The notes under the pieces are model-generated. The model saw only the letters and a list, made by a program, of their open reading frames with translations. It was not told where the DNA came from and ran no database searches. 64,000 nucleotides of DNA from Budorcas taxicolor (lineage: Eukaryota > Chordata > Mammalia > Artiodactyla > Bovidae), in contig NC_068920.1 of NCBI RefSeq assembly GCF_023091745.1, positions 147,341,622-147,405,621 of the forward strand. Reading direction: 5' to 3'. Of this stretch, positions 21,801-33,800 are shown piece by piece; the stretch's first letter is position 1, and every line of letters starts with the position of its first letter. The position numbers and the translations under genes were made by a program.

Positions 21801-24800
21801 CCCCAGGTCCTGGGGGCTCTGCCAGGACTGCCTGGGCCCTGGCCTGTGTCATCCTCTGTACTGTGACCCCTGCTGTAACCCCTCAAGACTGACCATGGCT
21901 CGGCTCCCCTCAGGACCGAGGGGCCGAGTGAAAGCTTACCTTTATTTCTACATTCAATTCCCAGAAAACATGCTCCATTCAGGCAATAGACTAGAAGTCT
22001 GTTCTCTAAGCAACCTGCGGTGTCCAATACCAGGGCCACCCAGGGAGACTGCTCTATGGCAAGACCCATGCCAGCAGCTCTGTGCATCAGGGTGCAGTCT
22101 GCCAGCTTCTAATGCTGCATCTGAAGGGGCAACTTAGCGACAGGGAAGACCACACTTATGGGAAATGTCTATGATATAACAGAAGTCAGAATGGAAAGAA
22201 TCGTGGAAAAGATGACAGAAAGTGAGTCCGTGAAACCAATAGGATACTATTAACAAGAACATTATACGACGGCAAAAAGCCGAGAAAATCTCCTAGAAAG
22301 CTGACTGTGAAAAGCAAGCAAGCAGGAAAACAAGGCCAGATTGGAGAACCAGAAGGGGGCTGGGAGCTGGCCCCTCTGCAGTGCAACTGCACTTCCAGCC
22401 CCTGCCTCTAGGTGGGGCCACGGGACTGGCCTGAGTGAGAGCATCACTCAGGCCCCAGGGGTTTGCCAGCCCTCCGTTTCTCCTCCTGCAGAATTAACCT
22501 TCAGTCAGTTCAGTCGCTCAGCCATGTCTGACTCTTTGTGACCCCGTGGATTGCAGCACGCCAGGCTTCCCTGTCCATCACCAACTCCCGGAGTTTACTC
22601 AAACTCATGTCCATTGAGTTAGTGACGCCATCCAACCATCTCATCCTCTGTCGTCCCCTTCTCCTCCTACCTTCAATCTTTCCCAACATCAGGGTCTTTT
22701 CCAATGAGTTGGTTCTTCACATCAAGTGACCAAAGTATTGGAGCTTCAGCTTCAGCATCATCAGTCTTTCCAGTGAATATTCAGGACTGATTTCCTTTAG
22801 GATGGACTGGTTGGATTTCCTTGCTGTCCAAGGGACTCTCAAGAGTCTTCTCCAACACCACAGTTCAAAAGCATCAATTCTTCTGCCCTCAGCTTTCTTT
22901 ATAGTCCAACTCTCATATCCATACATGACCACTGGAAAAACCGTAGCTTTGACTAGATGCACCTTTGTTGGCAAAGTAATGTCTCTGCTTTTTAATATGC
23001 TGTCTAGGTTGGTCATAGTTTTTCTTTCAAGGAACAAGCATCTTTTAATTTCAGGGCTGCAGTCACCATCTGCAGTGATTTTGGAGCCCCCCAAAATAAA
23101 GTCTGACACTGTTTCCATTGTTTCTCCATCTATCTGCCATGAAGTGATGGGACCAGATGCCATGATCTTAGTTTTCTGAATGTTGAGTTTTAAGCCAACT
23201 TTTTCACTCTCCTCTTTCACTTTCATCAAGAGGCTCTCTAGTTCTTCACTTTCTGCCGTAAGTGTGGTGTCATCTGCGTATCTGAGGTTATTGATATTTC
23301 TCCCGGCAATCTTGAATTAACCCTTGGCCCAGGGGATAAAGATGCTGGAGTGAGAAGTAGAAGGGGTCTGAGTCTCTGACTCACCCCCTTGGGTTTGCTG
23401 TATAAGCAAAATGGGGACACTCAACCTCGTGGGAGCAAGAAGTGAATTCCTTATGTTAAACCACTGAGATGGTCCAGGGGTAGGCTGTTAGAGCAATCAG
23501 CTTACTCTAATAAAGAGAAAGGGTGATACACATAGAGGAAAGGCCAAGGGGATCTGATATCCAACTAGTAAGAATTAGACTACAACTTAGAACAGAAAAA
23601 TACAGATGCTAAGACATTAAAAAAAAAAAAAATCAATGAAGATTTCTCAGATGCAGGATGTAGTTTCTATGTTGAGAGGCTCCACCATTTACTTGGGAGA
23701 AGGGATGAAAACAGACCACCTCACCCCAGGGAGTCAGAGCCCAAGGTGTCCATGGACGGGGGCCTGACGGGGGTTTGCCTGAAGGGACACAGGAAGGCAT
23801 CCACCTGGCTGGGGGCAGGGCCTGGCCTGTCAGGGGAGCTGGAGACCCAGGAGGGTCCCAGATTCCAGCAGGGAGAGGAGGCTTTTGCACAGAGGAGAAG
23901 GCGGAGATGGGAGATGCGTTTCATAACGGTTAAGTAAACATGGGAGCCAGACTTCTTTACCATTAGAAAAGGGATTAACAAGTGCAGAAAGGAATAAAAA
24001 GCTATATAGAATGAATCCTGTGGAGTGTTTAAAACATCGAGAATGGACTGCACGGCCACTGTAATGCCCCACCCTCCCCTGACCGAGTCCAGGCTCTGCC
24101 TGTGCCGAGCAGTAGCAGAAGGCAGACATGATGTCCTGCTGGTTTCCAGGACTTGCTCTTGGGCCCAGTCACCCTGATGTGAGACGGGCCAGGACATGTT
24201 AAGTATTCCAGGCGAGGGCCCCAGCTGGAGTCCCAGCTGACAGCCAGCACCAACCATATATGTGGACTGGGGAGGCCTCCTCTGATGAATCTCTGTTGAA
24301 TAACCCCCAGCCCTCGAGTCTTTTCAGCTAAAGGCCCAGATATTGTCAAGCAAACACAAGCCACTCCCCCTGTGCTGACCCAAACTCATGAGCATAATAA
24401 GACAGTTGTGTCTTATGTCAATACATTTTGGTGTGGTTTGTTACTCAGAACCAGAGAAATTGGAGAGAGTGTAAACTCATGGATTTCCATCCATATAGAC
24501 AAGAAACAGAAATAAATGTGTTTATACATGCATACAAGCATGCATGTACATGTATGAATATACACGTGTGTATCCCTAGTTCCGATCACTCAGAAGGCCT
24601 GCCGGGGAGCACTGACAATCCAATGGCAATGAAGACACCAAGCACCCAGATCTTGGCATCTAAGTATCATTCCACTAAAAGGAACCATTTCTCTACCATA
24701 AAGATCCAGACTGAAAGCCATGAACTGGATCCCATGAGCTTTACTACGATAAATGTGGTAAAGGACATTTATTTAGACAAATGGCAAAACCTGGAGTCTG

Positions 24801-27800
24801 AGTTTTGGAAGGTAGTATCCAGGTTAAGAGCTTCCCAGGTGGCTCAGTGATAAAGAATCCGCCTGCCAATGCAGGAGACATGGGCTCGATCCTTGGGTCA
24901 GGAAGATCCACCAGAGAAGGAAATGACTACCCACTCCAGTATTCTTGCCTGGAGAATCCCATGGTCAGAGAAGCCTAGCAGGCTACAGTCCATGGGGTCG
25001 CAGAGTCGGACACAACTTAGCGACTAAACAATAACAACCACGTTAATTTCCTGATCTGGCTGGCTGCATTATGTTTATGTAGGAGAATGTCCTAGTTTGT
25101 TGAAAATACATGCCCTGCACTGCAAAGAGTCCACGTATTCAAGATAATCCTATGAGTGAACAAGTAAGACCTACAGGCCCCGTGTCTTGAGGACTTTAAC
25201 TCCCCCAGTCCCAGTGTCTATATTCGACAGAAATCTAAATTCATCATGTGGATATAAGACACGCATTGGTATGAAATGTTTGCAGTTTAAATATTCTTGG
25301 TAAATTATTTTGAAGACCCCTGAAACATAATGAATTAGTCATGCAACACTTGACCTCAGGGGTCACAGCAGGATTTGAAATGTGGACAATTTCAAACATG
25401 CAGAGAAACCCCAGCAGGTTAAGTTGTGGGGCAGGTGCACTGGGAAGCCCCCTGAAGGCAGGAAGCATGGATGGTGACCTGGCTGGCCCGAGGGGGACAC
25501 AGATGAGCAGGAGTTACCCGGTAGCAGGCTTCTTCTGGGGGAGGCGGCTAGGCGGCTGGGGCGGCAAGGGTGGCGGGGCTTTGCTGGGCGGGAGTCCGGG
25601 CTGGGCTGGCTTGCTCTGCTGGCTCAAGGCTTCGATCACACTGGGTGTTTTGGCCACCGGAGGGGGAGGCGTGGGAGCCAGGGGGTCTGCAGAGAGAAAA
25701 AAGAAAGAGAGAGACACACACGCAGAGGGTCAGCCTCCAGGCGTCATATTCCCAGGCTCCCCACCCGAGGATCCTCCAACAAGGGCTTCCTTTTCTCCTT
25801 CCACTATTTCACGGGAAAAACACCCACTTCCACCAAAGACTTTCAGACAGCAGTATTGGCAGAGAGTCCTTCCAGGTCTCAAGGGAGGATTAAAATGATT
25901 CCATGAGCCTGGGGGTGTTTTCTCAGCTAGAACCGCCCCCTGGGGAAGCCAACTGGGTCTTCGATCCTCCAGGGAACCTGGGGAAGCAGCTGTAGGAGGC
26001 CTGGCCTGGGTCCTGGCCTGGGGCCCACCCATATCACCGGTCAGTCTGGGGTCAGTCTGTGAAGAGCCAACACCGTGAAGGCTTCCTGTCTGTAAGGGGA
26101 CAGGGCAGCAAGTTATATTCTCTACGTTTAACAGAGAATGAGGGAGCCGAGGCTTTCAGCAAGGGCACGGGGCTGGTAAGACAAGAGGCCGGACCTTGAG
26201 CCTCCTTCCCGTTTGCTGAAAAACATCAGCACCCCTCTCAACAGCCAGTACCCGCGTCCTGCGGTCCGAGCAGAGGCAGCAACCTGCCCCTGGGCCTGGA
26301 CCTGGACACCTCAGGAGCCTTGGCCCCGGACAGCGGAGGCGGAGGGTGCTGGCTGAGCAGGGAGAGGTCCAATTCAGGCTTTCTTTCCTTTTTTCATAAG
26401 CTTTAAAAGCAAAGTTAAAAGGCAGACTCTTGCATGCCTATCTACAGCCCTGGGGACGCAGGACCATGAGGCAGAAGAGTGGGCTTCGGAGACCTGCTGG
26501 GCGCCTCTCACCACTGACCCCCTCGCTGCCGCCCCCGGACCTGGGTGCCCCTGCCCCACCCCAGCCTCTGGAAGGCCCTCCCCAAGGCAGCTGCCTGCTC
26601 GGCCTCCAGCACCCGGAGGGCACCGACTGCAGCCAGGTGGCCTCTCCCACCTTAACTCCAGCTATGGAAACCCAGGGAAACCCTCAGCGCTCTTGGAGCG
26701 GACCTGCACTCCAAGAGGCTGGAGCCCCTCCTCCTACAGCACCCAGGCCTCACCTCCTGGTCTAGTCGCTACCCCCAACCCTCCCCCCGGTGCACACGTG
26801 ACACTGAAGGGAAACACAGAGCAGATTCGAATCCACAGGAACACACCCTGGTGCCCTGAAGCATGGAACAGCCAGAGGAAGCCCCGGCACCGACGTGGAG
26901 AGAAAGAAACGCTGCTGGAGTGCTTGGAGATGGAGGAGGGGTGGGGGTGACCCCCGTGGGGAGTGGGACAGACAGCAGCCAGCCGCCGGGGAGGAGGGGG
27001 GCTGCAGGGAGGCGGCCACGGAGGAGCCCTCAGCAGCGTGCAGGCCGGGGCAGCCGAGAGGACCACCCCCCACTTCTCCCCACCAGCCATCCGTGTTGTA
27101 CGAAGCCCGACGGCAAGAAAGGAGAAAGGGAAAAAAAAAACGTACTGGTAGATGTCACGCGGAGAGGGGGCAGCGGTGGATGGACAGCGGGCGGATCTGA
27201 CGAAGATCGCTGCCGGCTTATACTGTCCACGCTTACAGAGTTTGTCTTCCACGGGGCGTTAGCGGAGGAGGCTGGCTGAGCTGCACACGCACGCACACGC
27301 ACGCCCATGCACACGCAGGCATGCACACGCACGCAGGAGCACAGAACAAAAACAGAAACAGAACACGGCATTATTGATCCTCTCCCTGTACGGCAGGAAA
27401 TGTGACCCTTCTGTGGACAGAACAGCGGTAAGACCACAAACAGGATGCTCATTTGTTTAAAAAAAAAAAATTCTTTCTGGCACCTGGAAGACAGATACCA
27501 ATACACACCAAACCAATGATGCTCCTGGGAAAATTCCCAGTTGGTCTCCATCTTACCGATTTCTCTAATGGAAGTACAGTTTGAAAAGGGAAATGATAAC
27601 CACAGTGACCTCCTGAGCGCTGCGCTTGGGGATGGGACATCTGCTTGTCTCTACCCGTTTACATCCTCCCGTGGGGTCAGCACCTCGACCAAGGGGGCAC
27701 ACGTCCTCAGACAGAGCACACGAGAGGAGGGCCAAGTCACACACAGCTGGTGAAGGGCAGATGTATTTCTGGTTGGACCCTGGCAACTGGTGACACCCTT

Positions 27801-30800
27801 CCTCTGCCCGCTCCTCCTCACAGAGTGGTGTCTGCCCAGGGCACAGGCGTGACCGCTTCTGAGGCTGCGTGTGGCCCACATGGCCGGCTGGGCCTGGAGA
27901 TGAAAACAGGCCACAGCCACATAGGGCAGACCTGGGGTGGGGGAGTCTTCCCACATCTGCTGACGGGGACAGCGCTGACCTTCTTCCATTTGCTGGGTGG
28001 ATACTCCACGTGGATCAAGGGTAGAACAGATGGAAAACAAAGATAGGCTTTAGGGGGCTGGAGGGGGTGAAGGGCGATCTCCATCATCAAAGGAAGACAC
28101 GGGGAATCCTCCAAACCCTTCTCATACTAAGACTTGAAGGAAGCCAAGAAACACAGGTGAACAGCTTTCTACCACTGTTCTGTGACCCAACAGAGCAAAA
28201 GAAAACCTCTCCGCCCACGACACACAGTCAGGAAAAGCCACTCACAAGGTGGGGATGACCTAACCATTTAGCTCCAGCCTCACAAGACAACACACACACC
28301 TGGGACTTGGGAGGAGGGAGGCGGAGGCGACAAGCCTCCCCCATGAGATCCCCTGACCACAGCAGCCCTCACACTGGGGCCCCTTCCAGCTGCGGGACGT
28401 GACTTCGTTCCTCACACAGGGGCTCCCTGCAGGCCTAGGAGGAGGAACGGGCTCTGCGGGAGGGGGCGGGCTGGTTTCCGAGGTCTGCCCAGGGTAGCCC
28501 ATGACCTCTGGGCCTCCCTGAGCACCGAGCCAGAGCTGTGTAGAAAGGCCTGCACCACAGCCAGGGCGGGGCGATGGGGGTGGGGGGACAACAGCCATCC
28601 CACACTGTGAGCACAGACTTCGGGCCTCCCAGGATCACTGCCACTCGGCTACATGCCCCTCTCTGAGGTTGCAAAATGCAATCTGGGACCTACTTCTGGG
28701 GCCACCATCAGCCTAGAGCAGCCATGGGGCTTGGATTTCACACCCAGGGCAGGCTCCTGCCCCCCGCCCCTGGGGAAGCCTCCTGGGGTGGGGGGACAAC
28801 AGCCATCCCACACTGTGAGCACAGACTTCGGGCCTCCCAGGATCACTGCCACTCGGCTACATGCCCCTCTCTGAGGTTGCAAAATGCAATCTGGGACCTA
28901 CTTCTGGGGCCACCATCAGCCTAGAGCAGCCATGGGGCTTGGATTTCACACCCAGGGCAGGCTCCTGCCCCCCGCCCCTGGGGAAGCCTCCTGGAGCCCC
29001 AGCATAGAGCCAGCCTGGCTACCTGCTGAACCTACCTTCAAGCAGCACAATGGCCAGTGGGCCTCCAGTGCTGGGTAAATTACTTAACCTTTGTGGGTGG
29101 GCCTTCAGTTTCCATTTTTATAAAAATAGAAAATAGCATCTGTGGTGTCAAACTCACTATGCTGTGAAAGAGCGACTGAGGCCAGCACAGCAAAGCTTCA
29201 GCACTTGAAGCGCCAGCAGGACCCTCGGGGACTATTCTGTATTTTTACAGCTAGGCTGAGCACCGCTTCCCAAATTAGCATCTTTCTATCTTTCACTTCA
29301 TGGGGAAATCACAGAGAGAAGAAATAATCAGATGCTACAAGCTGGCCAGGTACAGGCAGGAGAGAGAGAGAAAGGGAAAGAACGGAGACAAAGGGAGGGG
29401 TGGACAGCAAAAAGAAAAGCACCAGGAAGCAGGTCTGCGGGAAACACCCCGGGACAGCGACAGGGCTCACCCGGCCATCCCAGGCCTGCCCAGTGCAGTC
29501 CCTGTGTTCCCTGAGTCACACAAGCCACCTCCCTGCCCGGAACAAGAACGAAGCCAAGACACACTCCCACCATCCTAAGAATGATGGAGCTCATTTTGGA
29601 AGCAAAGAATGTTAAGTACAAAACAAAAGACCCAAAAGAAAAACACGTCCTGACGCTGGTCCACAGGCGAGCTAGCTGGGGACAGAGCAAGAAGAGAGTC
29701 CCCAAAGCGTGACCCCAAACACAGCGCTCCCGCACCAAGGGTGACCAACTTCTCAGTACGTACCTTTGGCAACGTTCCGCGGCGGGAGTGGGGGGGCACT
29801 GGCCGAGCCAGGGGCCGCAGGCTGGGTGGGCGGTGGGCTGCCACTCAGGATGGCACCGTATGTCTCGTTCTGCAGGAGGCTGGGCACGAAGCCCCTCTGC
29901 TTGTCCTTGGCCAGGCTGCCGGTGTCTCTCGCCAGAGCTGCAGCGCTGGACGGCAGCTGGCTGGGGCCCAGCTGGTAGAAGCTGACAGGCCGGTCTTCTC
30001 GCCGACTGGGGCTGGGCTGCGGGGGTGGTAGGCAGAGGTGTGTGAGACACAGATGCACTGACATCCGAGTCACGGCTATGGATGTGCTTGTGACAAGCCC
30101 AGGCACGCCACTCAACCACCTGGGCACAGCGCATTTCTGCCGTTACAGGACAGCAGCGAGACCTAAACCTCACTCTTAGCGTGTCTCTTAATGGACACAC
30201 CCACCAAAAGAGCCGCGCTTTACAAGAACCTGCAATTCTTCATTCCAGGAAGAACTTAGAATATAAGCTGCTGTATCTGTACCAGCCGGAGTTGGCTCAG
30301 TTTAGCTGTGTTTTCACTGCACGTCCCCTCCACGAGCATCCTCTCAGATAGCACCCACAGCTGTGACCGATCCCCAACAGCCACACAGCTAATTCAGGGG
30401 AGATCAATGCCTTCCTCCCATAGAACTAGGACTCTAAAGAGTCCCCTAGCTCAGGGTCAGCAATTATGACTTGTGGGACCACCACCTGTTTTAATAAGTA
30501 AAACGTTAGCAGAAAGCAGCCATGCCTGCGGTTTACACACTGCCCATGGCTGCTCTCCTACCACCCTGGAGGAGAGGAGCTGGAACGCAGGCTCGTTATT
30601 TTAGGCCCACAAGCTTAAAACATCTGTCATCCGGCCCTTTACGGGTTTGCTGACCCTTGCTCCAGCTGAAGGTCATGTGCATGGAACCAGGGACTTGGGT
30701 AAATTCAATCAAACTCCTATCTCAAATGTCAGCTTTGTTTTAACAGCTGTGATCTTGAGCAAACTAGCCCTGCTGATCCTATTTTTCATCTGTTAAATGG

Positions 30801-33800
30801 GTACAAATTTAACTACCGGCACAGAGCCCAGAATTTAGCAGGTATGAGTATTGGCTGTCACACCCACCTGCCCTCACACGACCACCTGTCTGGTCAAGGC
30901 TCTGGCCAACCAAAGGCTCACACTTGGCTCCAATGCATAGAGCTCAATGGCCAGTGGTTCTTCTACAGAGTTTAAACCATGTGTGAACCATGCCCGCCGC
31001 TCTCTGCTGGGGGTGATGCATGGTGGAGTGGGGGGCATGAGTGTTGGCACTGCTGCTGGGCTTTCACTGGGACCATAGGACCCGCCCAGTCACTGCCCAC
31101 ATGACCCTGGGAGCCTGACAACGTGACGTGTGCCTGACCAAGAGGCACTCATGCTGGGGCAGATGTTTCAAAGCTTCTCTTTTTTTAAAAAAAAAAAAAT
31201 TTTATTGTATTATTTATTTATTTATTTTTTGGCTGACCCATACAAGATCTTAGCTCCCCAAGGAGGGATCAAACCTGTGCCCCCCATTAGGAGCGTGGAG
31301 TCTTAACCACTGGGCCACCAGGGAAGTCCCAAACCCTCACTTTTTTGAAAGGAAAATCTAAATATAAAATAACCAGCTTCTCTCACTTTGACGTTGTTTT
31401 ACAGCGAACTCAGAAATTCCTTATTCTAAGAAACAGAATAGTCCAACAGCTTTCAGAAATGCCATATATTTCTGAAATATACATGTGAGGACATTAAAGT
31501 CCATTAGTAAGAATTAAAACATTACATCATGGCACTCCCACTAATTTCACAGCTTCTAGGCATATAGGTTTTGGAGTAGTCGTCCTGGGTCTGACTCTGA
31601 CCTCTGAGACGGGTGTGAAGGTGGTTACCTTCCAGGGGTGCCCCCAAGTGCACAAGCCAGAGCATCTTGAGGAGCAGCTGGACGAAGAGGCAAGGGCCCC
31701 TGGGCAGTCTCCAAGTGCTGGCTTCACTGTGGCCAAGCCAGCCTCTCAGTCTTGAGGCTTGAATGAACCATGTGATACAGGAAAGGGTTGGACCAGATGA
31801 GCTCTAAGGGTCACTGATTTCAGTGAAGGTTTTAAAGATCAACTTGGTGAGCACAATAACTACTCCTGGGGGAAACATGGCTTTTCATCACATCATTTTC
31901 AGTGAGAGAGCTTCCTCTAACATCCACCAGAATCAGAGGCCCTCTTGTATCTCTCCTTTGTATCAGAAGGTGAGCAGCTGCCATGATAACATAACTAATG
32001 TTCCGTAAAGCCACATCTGTAGGAGCTGGGAGAGAGGGGCAGTTGTGGGATGGGTAAAACCCAAGAACTACTGAGATCAGCAGAAGCAAAAGGTAAACTC
32101 TATTTCCTTTCCTACAACAGCTTTCTGCCCTAAATATAGGCCAGGACCCACACCGCTCTGAAGGATGCTCATCATAAAACTCTTCACGTTTTACAAGCTG
32201 GCACAAACCTGCAACTTCTCGTCCATGTCATCATCGCTTTCATCCAGGTCTTCGTGGAGCAGTCGCCATTCATATTCCACGTGAACGTGAGAATTAAACC
32301 TCCCAGACAAGGCCTGGTTCAGCTGAGAACGACAATGGGCCGTCAGGGACGCTACTCACACGCTCAACCTTGTAAAGCAGATGTGGATCTAGAGGCAGCA
32401 GGCAGCAGGCCGGCACCCCAGATGAGCTGTGCCCCAGCATCAGGCTGGCTTATTTGCTGTTTCTCAGGCCAGTCGCCCCTCCCGAATCCACACATACCCT
32501 GGAAGCTCAAACCCGACAACTCCCATTTAGTGCTTTGTAAGCTGCAAAGTCACAGCGTGCAGCCGAGGAGTGTTTGAGATCTAAAAGGTGATGGCCAGCC
32601 CTTGGGTACCCACAACCGCACAGTGAGCACTTAATTCAAGAAGGAACAAGCCCGCTACCTGTAGACCCCACTTTTCCTGACCAGAACAAGAGAATTAAGC
32701 CCTGCGGAAAATGATGTGAATGACTGCTTTCCCAGCTTTCTCCGGGAAGGTGGACAGCTGGTTTCATTCTAGATGCACAGGTGAGAAGTTATTGTATCAG
32801 ACAAATGGGTGTCTTAGCACATTAGGGTCTAAATTTTCTCCAAAGCCAGACAGTAGCCATGTGATCACAGGCAAGTTATTTAACCCTCTGAAGCTGTCTC
32901 CTCATCTGTAAAATGGAGTAAGAGTAGGTGCCTACTAACCAGTGTCCTAAGGGGTAACAGTAGGTGTCTACTACTCAGTGTCCTAAAGGGTAACAGTAGG
33001 CGCCCACTAATTAGTACCCTAATGGGAACCAGTAGGCGCCTACTAATCAGTGTCTGAAGGGGTAACAGTAGGCACCCACTAATCAGTGTCCTAAGGGTTA
33101 TCAAGATTAAATGAGTTAATGGACACAGAGAGCTCAGGAATAATAATAACGTTCCTCATCTTCTATAGCAGCGACTGTCAATGGCTCTGTTTACTGAGCA
33201 CTTAGTACGTGCCCACGGCTTCACAGGGTTCAAGTACACAACGACCCTACAGACTGGTGTAGCCTACTCCACTTTACAAACAAGGCAACAATGGGGAGAG
33301 CTGGCACGTCCTTCCCAAGCCACAGCAGTGGAGCTCCCTGCAAACCTGGGGAGTTTGCAGGAAACTCACCCCCAAAGCCAGAGCCGCCAGCAAGTCCAAC
33401 CAGAAAATACTGACTCATGTTCCAAAAGTGTCACCGCTAGGCAGGTGGTCCCCTCCTCTCTAAAGGTGCCCCAGGACACTTGCTCCGAGCTGTCCCCTCT
33501 AGGACACTGGGATCTGCTCAGGACCCTCCTGCGGACCCTCCCCGAGGGGCATCCCCCACCCCACCGGGGGAGACTCACCAGCTCCTCGCAGCGCTCGTGC
33601 CTGAGTCGCTTGGCGATGTCCAGTGGTGTCTCTCCTGACTCGTTAGCTAAGGGACGGTGGGATGAAAGGACATGTTGTGGCCAAATCAAGCAAAGGTCTG
33701 ATGCCCAGAGACTATTAAATAGAGACCCAGTCAAGCAGCCCAAATGACACTGGTCCTGACTAATGAATTCCGGCGACTTAGCCCCCATCGGGGCTCAACT

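Larger units (their letters stand above)
21190..25517 (-). other. ASAP2: ASAP2 intron
   Basis: Contains a Bov SINE, an 0.8-kb BovB fragment and another Bov-tA (listed), plus a TGCA-rich low-complexity run near 24525-24575. The remainder is unique sequence. Confidence 0.5.
27281..29763 (-). other. ASAP2: ASAP2 intron
   Basis: Includes the splice-site repeat, the exact 208-bp duplication and a MIR relic. The rest is unique GC-rich sequence. Confidence 0.5.
30017..32208 (-). other. ASAP2: ASAP2 intron
   Basis: One CHR SINE and a MIR relic (listed). The remainder is unique, with nothing else to support. Confidence 0.5.
32323..33578 (-). other. ASAP2: ASAP2 intron
   Basis: Contains a MIR with a 36-bp minisatellite (listed). 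Otherwise unique. Confidence 0.5.

Noticed and set aside
24428..24850. 140-codon plus-strand open frame
   Set aside because: It runs into a Bov-tA SINE at its end and includes a TGCA-rich low-complexity stretch. Probably chance.
29328..30200. Longest open frame in the window, 290 codons, minus strand
   Set aside because: It overlaps the genuine ASAP2 exon at 29764-30016 in a different frame and reads through intron on both sides. Composition reflects GC-rich sequence, and no domain is recognisable.
32923..33102. CRISPR-like appearance of 36-bp repeats
   Set aside because: Repeats are contiguous with no spacers and lie in a mammalian MIR, so this is a minisatellite.
32880..33104. 12-residue-repeat protein on the minus strand
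   Set aside because: It is the translation of a minisatellite whose 36-bp period is a multiple of three. The frame continues into MIR sequence, and there is no gene context.
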